Source: Nitrososphaerota archaeon (GTDB lineage: Archaea > Thermoproteota > Nitrososphaeria > Nitrososphaerales > Gagatemarchaeaceae). Taken from it: a stretch of 64,000 nucleotides of DNA. Below the pieces are notes generated by a model that was not told the DNA's origin, did not search any database, and was given only the letters and a program-made list of their open reading frames with translations. Of this stretch, positions 26,057 to 32,707 are shown in pieces; position 1 is the first letter of the stretch; each line of letters begins with the position of its first letter. The stretch is taken from the NCBI GenBank assembly GCA_028867035.1, contig JAGWHB010000005.1:1-64000 (forward strand). Reading direction: 5' to 3'. The translations under genes were made by a program, and so were the position numbers.

Positions 26057-27370
26057 TTGGGCCTCGTGAAGGCTATTAAGGGATGGAGCGAGCTCCGCGA
26101 CTGGATAGGCGCACGCATGAGACGAGAGGACTTCAAGGCATGGATTCTGAAGGCCCTGCAGTCTAAAGAGAGCTACGGTTATGAGATTGCTAAGCAGCTG
26201 AAACAAGACCGAGGGAGCGCCCACACAGGCTACCTGTATGGCGTCCTAGCCGAGATGGAGAAGGAGGGGCTGATTGAGAGTGAGTGGAAGAAAGGTGAGA
26301 GCGGCCCCCCGAAGAAAATCTACAGGATCACGTCCCTCGGCGTTCAGAGCCTTGAAGTGGGTCTGCTGAGCAAGGGCGGGTCGGGATTGGAAAGGGGGTT
26401 CCCGCGGCTCAAGACAGCGATTCTTCTTGTTATTGCCGGGGCCGTGGTCATCGACTTCTTCCAGTACTACCTGTTAGAGGTTCCGCCCGAGCTGGGCCTC
26501 GTGATTGGCGTCGGCCTGATAGCGTTCGCCGGCACCCTCATCTTCCTCAACCTAAGGGGGACCGGCAACTGGGTCGGCTGGATAATCGCGATCTTTGCGG
26601 TCCTTATTGGAATCAGCGCCATCCTGCCGCCCCATCCGACCCACGCATGGCAGGCGATCTTTGGCTTCATATTGGCCGTAGCAGGTGTGATTAGGTACAG
26701 CCTTGGGCTTACGCTCCTCGGTTTCACCCTGATGATTGGTACGTTCATCCTTCACGAGGTCTTCTACAACATCAATCCAGGCCTAGTACACGATGTGTAC
26801 ACCAGCACTGCGTGGCTTGTCATACTCGCTGCCGGGCTCAGCATTAACGCGGTGTACCTCTATGCGGCGCGAGGCAGAGTGGCGACCCTGAGCGAGATTT
26901 TCTCCTTCGGACAGACCCCCTCACTCTCCGAACTGGAGGTCTCGGAGGATTCAAGGGTAATCAAGGCTCCAAGAGACCAGGTATGGAGCCTCCTGGCGGA
27001 CATGGGGAATTGGCCGAGGTGGCTGAGCGAAGAGGGAACATTCAGAATCCTCTCGCACGAAGTTGTTTCTTCCAACGAGAATGTCGTCGTCTGCGATGAG
27101 ATTGCCGAAGTCAGAGGGAAGAAGAGATGGAGCAGAGACAAGTACACCTTGCACCCCAAGGACGGCATCGAAGAGACCTACCTCGAAGGTCCTATGAGAG
27201 GCAGGATGCTGTTCTCACTCCAGGACGTTCCCGGGGGCACCAAAGTCACAGTCAGGACGGAGATGCACAGAGCGGGGGTCAGGAGGCTCGCATCGGCACT
27301 GGCAGGGATACGGACGACTGACGAAACGAGGAAGGGCTTCCTCGACGCGCTAGCCAGAACAGTGGCCTAG
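26057..27370 (+). CDS. PadR-type regulator fused to membrane helices and an SRPBCC domain
   Basis: A 437-aa protein. Residues about 20-110 are a PadR winged helix (FKAWILKALQSKESYGYEIA, TGYLYGVLAEMEKEGLI, KKIYRITSLGVQSL). Residues about 118-272 contain several transmembrane helices. Residues about 290-437 look like an SRPBCC/polyketide-cyclase-type ligand-binding domain (VIKAPRDQVWSLLADMGNWP, GTKVTVRTEM). PadR proteins are usually small soluble repressors, so this three-part architecture is unusual. The TTG start is uncertain. An ATG at 26117 would begin with RREDFKAWIL. It is divergent from the cupredoxin cluster. Confidence 0.75.
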   Translation: MGLVKAIKGWSELRDWIGARMRREDFKAWILKALQSKESYGYEIAKQLKQDRGSAHTGYLYGVLAEMEKEGLIESEWKKGESGPPKKIYRITSLGVQSLEVGLLSKGGSGLERGFPRLKTAILLVIAGAVVIDFFQYYLLEVPPELGLVIGVGLIAFAGTLIFLNLRGTGNWVGWIIAIFAVLIGISAILPPHPTHAWQAIFGFILAVAGVIRYSLGLTLLGFTLMIGTFILHEVFYNINPGLVHDVYTSTAWLVILAAGLSINAVYLYAARGRVATLSEIFSFGQTPSLSELEVSEDSRVIKAPRDQVWSLLADMGNWPRWLSEEGTFRILSHEVVSSNENVVVCDEIAEVRGKKRWSRDKYTLHPKDGIEETYLEGPMRGRMLFSLQDVPGGTKVTVRTEMHRAGVRRLASALAGIRTTDETRKGFLDALARTVA

Positions 27371-27441
27371 AATTCGAGATAGATGTGAACTCGCGGCCCC
27401 CAGTTTGGGTGGAAGTTGCTTTGAGAACTACATGTATCTGT

Positions 27442-27460
27442 AATCCCACCCCCCGCACAT
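27442..27460 (+). repeat. Third att-like copy (19 bp)
   Basis: AATCCCACCCCCCGCACAT is identical to 12181-12199, the 3' part of tRNA-Leu plus three following bases. The T-loop half is absent. It lies 4.5 kb beyond attR and may mark the end of an older insertion. Confidence 0.6.
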
Positions 27461-28110
27461 TAGTTACACTATGCCCCTTTCTGACTCGTACGGTGGATAG
27501 GATCGAGATGGTTTGGGTATTCTTTTCGCCGAAGGCGGGAAGAGCATTCTGGACGATTGACCCGGGTTGGAATCCCGGCGACCACAGATTCCAACACAAA
27601 TTATTGGTCGGAAATTCGTCAGACCACACAGAAATCTGGTCGGGAACTAAACTAATGTGGAAGCATAGCCGGTTGCCGGCTGTTGAGCATAACATCTGAA
27701 TCAGAGATTAAATCCAGTCGCGAAGCAAGACAATCTGCGACAACAATTCAATAGGCACTAGGGTACATGGTCCTCCAAATGAGTTCAAACCTGTTGTCTA
27801 TACCAAGGAAGGGCAGCAAGTCAGATGCAATCGCCTATCTCGAGAAAGACATTATTCGCAACGCGTTGGACATCTGGAAGGCTTGGAGTTCATGTGGTGC
27901 CAGAGTCACCACCAAACCATCTATCGAGCAGAGCTGCCCTATCACGCGGGCTGTCGGATCTTCGTGGGCTCCGCCAGCCTATCGGTGGAGGACGAGATGG
28001 ATCTTACTCTGGCAGGCGACTGACAGACTAGGGTCATTCGAGAGCTGAACGTTCGACGGGACTTTCCTTGACTCTCCTGTAACTTCGTCCCCTAAGATTC
28101 TCCCAAGACA
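27461..28110. other. Gene-free stretch with a tRNA-like relic
   Basis: No protein gene is supported in about 650 bp. At 27560-27585 the plus strand reads CCCGGGTTGGAATCCCGG followed by CGACCACA, which looks like a T arm with one changed loop base and an acceptor 3' strand, with a D-arm-like GGCGGGAAGAGC upstream. The 5' acceptor strand does not pair, so it is a relic at most. Confidence 0.35.
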
Positions 28111-28140
28111 GATAAATAGCGGGTTCGCCTCTTTGTCTGC

Positions 28141-28263
28141 ATGAAACTGTGGGGAAGGAAAGAGGAATACAAGTGCGCCACCTGCGGCGCAAAATTCGAC
28201 AGCCAAGAAAGGCTGAACGAGCATGGGAAGGCGCATACCGCCCCCATGACCGTCACCCAGTGA
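28141..28263 (+). CDS. Single C2H2 zinc-finger protein (40 aa)
   Basis: The finger YKCATCGAKFDSQERLNEHG with following KAH gives Cys-x2-Cys-x12-His-x3-His, the classical C2H2 spacing, in an otherwise short chain. GATAAATAG centred 26 nt upstream of the ATG indicates a leaderless gene. Small single-finger proteins are common in archaea and are presumed nucleic-acid or protein binders. Confidence 0.7.
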   Translation: MKLWGRKEEYKCATCGAKFDSQERLNEHGKAHTAPMTVTQ

Positions 28264-28320
28264 TTTCGTCGCCCGCTTCAGTAACAGTTTAGGACATGCC
28301 CTAGGCGACTCCCTGGCGGG

Positions 28321-30012
28321 ATGGAGCGGGACAGGGCCCGGGAAAGCCTCGCCCAGCTGGCAGACGGATATTGGGAAGAGAGGATGTCCAACGAGCCAAT
28401 CTTCGCTACGGCGCTGGGTGACCGGAGGTTCGACGACAAGCTCCCAGACATTTCGCCTGAAGGTAGGGCTCGCATCAGGAAGCAGTATGAGGCTGTGCTC
28501 GAAATGTGTGCGTCCATTCATGAAAGCGACCTTTCGGACGCCGACGGGCTGACGCTGACTGCGCTGCTGGTCGACGCGGGCTCGCTGGTGGATTACACCT
28601 CGTGCGGCCTTGACGACTGGGTGGTCGACCCGCTTCAGGGACTGCAAATCGAATTGATGAACGTGGAGTCGTATCAGCCTGTGCAGACAGTCGCAGAGGG
28701 CGCTTCGATGGTCAAACGCTGGCGCGCCATGGGCCCATACATAGACCAGCATATCGCAAACCTGAGGGGAGGAGCCGCGGCGGACAAGGTCGCTGTCCGC
28801 GCCGCCGTGGAGAAGGTCATTGATCAACTCGAAGACCTTGCTGGTAAGCCTGACAGCGACTGGGCCCTGCTGCGCCCCCTCGCCGTGAAGCGCGAGGGGT
28901 GGACCGATGAGGAGAGGCGCGCGTTCAGGGAAGGGCTGGAAGGTGCGGTCAGGGAGAGTGCCCGTCCGGCGTTCGAAAGATATCTGGAGTTCCTGAGGTC
29001 CGATATACTGCAGAAGGCAAGGCCTCAGGAGAAGGCCGGCGTCATGCACGTCCCTGGGGGTGCAGCAGATTACGCAAAGCTGATCCGCGTCCATACGTCC
29101 CTGGACCTCACCCCCGGTGAGCTCCACCAGACCGGGCGTGGCGAAGTAGCAAGGATCAACAGGGAGATGGAGGCCCTAGGAAAGAGGGTCCTGGGGGTCG
29201 AAGGGAGGAAGGAGGTGCTGGACCGGCTGAGGACCGACCCCTCGTTGTATTTCTCGAGCCGGGACGAGGTGGAGGCAAAGGCGGAAAAGGCGCTCGCGAA
29301 GGCGAACGCGGCGATATCGAAGTGGTTCGGGCGACTTCCCGGGGCCCCCTGCGAGGTGGTCCGGATGGCTGAGCATGAGGAGAAGCACTCGACCATCGCC
29401 TACTACCGGCCCCCGGCGGCCGACGGATCAAGGCCGGGAAGATACATGATCAACACTTCGGCTCCCGAGACCAGGCCGAGGTACGAGGCGGAGGCCCTCG
29501 CATACCACGAGTCTGTGCCGGGCCATCACCTGCAGATTGCGATAGCCCAGGAACTTCAGGGGATCCCTGAGTTCAGGAAGAACAGCGGTGTGACAGCCTT
29601 CATCGAGGGGTGGGGGCTGTACTCGGAGACGCTTTCAGATGGGATGGGATTGTACTCGTCGGACTTGGATAGGATTGGGATCCTTTCCTATGATGCATGG
29701 AGGGCGTGCCGGCTTGTAGTGGACACAGGGATGCACGCCATGGGATGGACGAGGGAACAGGCCATCGACTTCATGCTCGAGAACACGGCGCTGGCGAAGA
29801 ACAACATCGTCAACGAGGTGGACAGGTACATCACATGGCCCGGACAGGCTCTGGCATACAAGACCGGGCAGTTGGAGATAGTTAGACTGCGGATGGGAGC
29901 AGAAGCGCGGCTTGGCGCGAAGTTCGATGTTCGCAGGTTCCACGACGTGCTTCTGGGGAACGGAGCAATCCCATTGCGGGCTCTAAGACAGGTCATGGAA
30001 AGCTACGCCTAG
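28321..30012 (+). CDS. DUF885 family protein, putative metallopeptidase
   Basis: A 563-aa protein. The C-terminal half holds the family motifs: YHESVPGHHLQIA (HExxxGHH-type metal site), EGWGLYSETLSDGMG, and later YITWPGQALAYKTGQLEI. DUF885 proteins resemble zinc-dependent peptidases, but the substrate of archaeal members is not established. There is no signal peptide, so it is cytoplasmic. Length is typical for the family. An AT-rich AGTTTAGGAC lies about 30 nt before the ATG. Confidence 0.88.
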   Translation: MERDRARESLAQLADGYWEERMSNEPIFATALGDRRFDDKLPDISPEGRARIRKQYEAVLEMCASIHESDLSDADGLTLTALLVDAGSLVDYTSCGLDDWVVDPLQGLQIELMNVESYQPVQTVAEGASMVKRWRAMGPYIDQHIANLRGGAAADKVAVRAAVEKVIDQLEDLAGKPDSDWALLRPLAVKREGWTDEERRAFREGLEGAVRESARPAFERYLEFLRSDILQKARPQEKAGVMHVPGGAADYAKLIRVHTSLDLTPGELHQTGRGEVARINREMEALGKRVLGVEGRKEVLDRLRTDPSLYFSSRDEVEAKAEKALAKANAAISKWFGRLPGAPCEVVRMAEHEEKHSTIAYYRPPAADGSRPGRYMINTSAPETRPRYEAEALAYHESVPGHHLQIAIAQELQGIPEFRKNSGVTAFIEGWGLYSETLSDGMGLYSSDLDRIGILSYDAWRACRLVVDTGMHAMGWTREQAIDFMLENTALAKNNIVNEVDRYITWPGQALAYKTGQLEIVRLRMGAEARLGAKFDVRRFHDVLLGNGAIPLRALRQVMESYA

Positions 30013-30056
30013 TCCCATATACCAAGGCTTATCACTGCGTCGAGTCCCATCGGCAA

Positions 30057-30908
30057 GTGTTGAGGTCGCAGGCGACGAAGGCGGACGAGTTCCGCAGGCT
30101 CCACGATAGAAAAGACGTGCTGGTCCTTCCTAACGCGTGGGACGTTCCGAGCGCCCGCGTCTTCGAAGACGAAGGATTCCCGGCGGTGGCTACTTCGAGC
30201 GCCGGGATGCTCGTGTCCCTGGGCTACCCTGACGGGGAAGAGATCCCTGTCGAAGAGCTCGTTTCAGCTATAGCGAAAATGGCGCGGGTCCTGTGGGTCC
30301 CCCTGAGCGCGGATGTCGTCGGCGGGTTCGGGGACACCCCGGAAGGAGTCGCCAGGAGCGTGAAGGTCTTTATCGGAGCCGGGGCAGTTGGCATAAACAT
30401 AGAGGATTTCGTGCACGCCGCCAAAAAGCTCCTTCCTGTAGAGAAACAGGTCGCAAGGCTGAAGGCCCTGGTCAAGCTCCGCGAGTCACTGAAGGTTCCG
30501 TTCGTGATTAATGCCCGGACGGACGCGCTGAGGTTCGGGGCTGGGGACGAGGACTCGAAGCTCGAGGAGGCGATACGCAGGGCAGAGGCTTACAGAGACC
30601 TTGGTGCGGACTGCGTCTACCCCATGGGATTGGTTGACGCGGCGTCGATTTCAAGGTTCGCGAAGGCCCTGGATTTCCCTTTCAATGTGATGGTCAGGAA
30701 GGGACTCCCGTCAGTGCCAGAGCTGAAGAGGCTCGGAGTGGCCAGGGTGAGCTTCGGGCCGAGCGCATCATACGCGACCATGGGGCTACTAAGGAGGGCC
30801 TCAAGGGAGGTGCGCGAGAAGGGGACCTATGGAAGCCTTGTAGACGGAGCGATAACATTCGACGAGCTCAACGCGCTGGCTGTGCCCAGAAAGACAGGAC
30901 AGGCCTAG
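30057..30908 (+). CDS. PEP mutase/isocitrate lyase superfamily protein
   Basis: A 283-aa (beta/alpha)8-barrel protein with LVLPNAWDVPSARVFE, SSAGMLVSLGYPDG, LWVPLSADVVGGFG, GINIEDF and VINARTDA. This is the order of metal-binding and active-site segments in the oxaloacetate decarboxylase/PEP phosphonomutase/methylisocitrate lyase superfamily. The isocitrate-lyase KKCGH motif is not present, so it is not a classical lyase. The substrate is unknown. GGCTTATCAC lies about 27 nt upstream. The start is GTG 30057 or TTG 30060. It converges with the CBS-domain gene with a 4-bp overlap. Confidence 0.85.
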   Translation: MLRSQATKADEFRRLHDRKDVLVLPNAWDVPSARVFEDEGFPAVATSSAGMLVSLGYPDGEEIPVEELVSAIAKMARVLWVPLSADVVGGFGDTPEGVARSVKVFIGAGAVGINIEDFVHAAKKLLPVEKQVARLKALVKLRESLKVPFVINARTDALRFGAGDEDSKLEEAIRRAEAYRDLGADCVYPMGLVDAASISRFAKALDFPFNVMVRKGLPSVPELKRLGVARVSFGPSASYATMGLLRRASREVREKGTYGSLVDGAITFDELNALAVPRKTGQA

Positions 30909-31900
30909 ACCTTCACGCCAAGCAGCCGTTCGAGTATGTCTGAGAGCGTGATCATCCCGATCATCTTGTCCTCGTCGAAGACGAAGGCGATGGTGGTCCC
31001 CGCATCCTGCATCTTCTCGATCACGGCAGCCAGGCCGTCATCTCTCGATACCTGGGCGGGCTGGATCATGTAGTCGTGGATCCCAGATTCGATGTGGTCC
31101 CTCGAAACGGCCTTCGAGATCGTCCTCGACGTGACCGCGCCGATGTATATCTTCCGTCCGGCGTCGTAGACGGGCACCCTCGGGTGATTCGTCTGTCCCA
31201 TCGTCTTGAGGGCGTCGAGCACTGTGGCTTCACTGTCGATTGACACGATCTCGCTGGCAGGGGTGACGGCATCCATGGCCGTCGTCTTGGAAGAAGCCAG
31301 CGCCGTCCTGAGGAGCCTGCCGGCATCGGGCTCGATGTGGCCCCCCTTCTCGAGCATGGTCACCACGTCTTCGAACTCGGCTGCCAAGTCTACTTCCTTG
31401 TACCCGGGCTTGCCGACGAGCCTTTCCGAAAGGCTCCTTGCGACCCTGGTAAGGGGCACGGTCACAGGTGCCAGCACGGCCATCAGGGCCATTGTCGAGG
31501 GCGCGAATATGATGGACATCCTCAGGGCGTTCTCGATCCCAATTGCCTTCGGGAGTAGGTAGAGGAGCGTCATTATCACGAAAGATCCTGCCACTGCGCT
31601 GTAGACCCAGCCTATGGGCCCGAAGAAGTCCGAGAGTATCAGGCCTATGGTGGTGGCGAGGACGACGTTTGAAATGGTGTCGACGAAAGTCGTGACGCTC
31701 ACCAGCCTCGTCTTTTCGTTGACTATCTCGAGGGCCTTGGTGGCGTTGACGGAACCGCTCCCTATGGACGGGCTGAGGGAGAAGGGGCGGAGTGTGAGGT
31801 ACGTCGCTTCGACCAAAGATGACCAGAAGGACACGAACACCGCTATCAGGAGGGAGGCATAGACTACCGCCGGGACCAATTCTGGTTGCCCTTCACTCAT
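30905..31900 (-). CDS. CNNM/CorC-like membrane protein with CBS domains
   Basis: A 331-aa protein. The N-terminal about 150 residues contain transmembrane helices of the DUF21/CNNM type (FVSFWSSLVEATYLTL, TTFVDTISNVVLATTIGLIL). The C-terminal half holds a CBS pair (AMDAVTPASEIVSIDSEATV, HDYMIQPAQVSRDDGLAAVI). The family is linked to Mg2+/Co2+ transport and adenine-nucleotide sensing. It follows pyrH by 4 bp and is probably in the same transcript. Confidence 0.85.
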   Translation of the reverse strand: MSEGQPELVPAVVYASLLIAVFVSFWSSLVEATYLTLRPFSLSPSIGSGSVNATKALEIVNEKTRLVSVTTFVDTISNVVLATTIGLILSDFFGPIGWVYSAVAGSFVIMTLLYLLPKAIGIENALRMSIIFAPSTMALMAVLAPVTVPLTRVARSLSERLVGKPGYKEVDLAAEFEDVVTMLEKGGHIEPDAGRLLRTALASSKTTAMDAVTPASEIVSIDSEATVLDALKTMGQTNHPRVPVYDAGRKIYIGAVTSRTISKAVSRDHIESGIHDYMIQPAQVSRDDGLAAVIEKMQDAGTTIAFVFDEDKMIGMITLSDILERLLGVKV

Positions 31901-31904
31901 CCAT

Positions 31905-32570
31905 TCAGCTGACCAGCGTCCCTACCTTTTCGCCACGGACTGCCTTGACGACGCCCTTGGCGTCAGAACCGTTCAGCACGACAAGTTTCACCCTCGACTC
32001 CGCCAGGTGGTCGACGGCCACCGGGTCCACTATGCTGTGGATGCCAGGACGGTGCTTGCCTCCGAGGATCTGCTTGAGCTTCTCGTATGTTATCTTGTCC
32101 AGCTTCTTTGCCTTCTTGTTGCTCCTCGGGTCGTCGGTGTAGACGCCGTTCTGGTCGGAGGCCTTCACAAGGAGGTCTGCCCTCCACCTCTGGGCGACTA
32201 TGGCCGCCACGGTGTCCGTGGTCATGCCAGGCTTCAGCCCGCCCATGACCGCCACCCTGTTCCTCGCCAGCCGCTGTAGCATGCCGTCGATGGAAGTGGG
32301 GACGCTACTCACCCCCCCTAGCTTCATGGCCACGAGGCGGGCGTTGAGCCGCGAAGCGTGGATCGCTACGGTGTCCTGTTGGTAAGGCGAGAGGCCCATC
32401 TCAGAAGCCGACTTGATGTATTCGCGGGAGACCTGGCCGCCCCCCACGACCACGGCGATGAAATGCCCCTCATAGTTGAGGTCCGAGATGGCCTCGGCGT
32501 AGCCGTTGACGACCTTGGCGGAAGGGGGGGAACCCAGGACCGAACCGCCGATTCTCAGTACGACTTTCAT
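31905..32570 (-). CDS. pyrH: UMP kinase (archaeal type)
   Basis: A 221-aa amino-acid-kinase-fold protein: MKVVLRIGGSVLGSP (phosphate-binding start), VVVGGGQVSREYI, MGGLKPGMTTDTVAA, DLLVKASDQNGVYTDDPR. It phosphorylates UMP to UDP with ATP in pyrimidine nucleotide synthesis, in the cytoplasm. Length and motifs are standard for archaeal PyrH. The CNNM-like gene follows directly. Confidence 0.93.
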   Translation of the reverse strand: MKVVLRIGGSVLGSPPSAKVVNGYAEAISDLNYEGHFIAVVVGGGQVSREYIKSASEMGLSPYQQDTVAIHASRLNARLVAMKLGGVSSVPTSIDGMLQRLARNRVAVMGGLKPGMTTDTVAAIVAQRWRADLLVKASDQNGVYTDDPRSNKKAKKLDKITYEKLKQILGGKHRPGIHSIVDPVAVDHLAESRVKLVVLNGSDAKGVVKAVRGEKVGTLVS

Positions 32571-32611
32571 TCTTGCAATTCCTCGCTTAGGCTGGTTAGG
32601 GGTGTGATAGG

Positions 32612-32620
32612 TTTTATAAA
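32612..32620. promoter_or_regulatory. Palindromic TATA box between pyrH and aRF1 genes
   Basis: TTTTATAAA (TTTATAAA is self-complementary) lies 43 bp from the pyrH start and about 90 bp from the aRF1 start, so it may serve either divergent gene. The aRF1 gene, unlike many here, has a strong GGAGG Shine-Dalgarno (32696-32700), seven bases before its TTG start, consistent with a leadered message. Confidence 0.4.
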
Positions 32621-32707
32621 TGGGTGAGGAAGATTTTCACTGTTCCAATGCCAAAGGCCTCCGATTCACACGCTGCTTCTTCGGCCTGACGTAGCGGAGG
32701 CTCTTCG

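Noticed and set aside
27979-29127. 382-codon minus-strand frame
   Set aside because: Shadow of the DUF885 gene.
30057-30908. Classical isocitrate lyase
   Set aside because: The KKCGH active-site motif and the larger size are missing, so only the superfamily is assigned.
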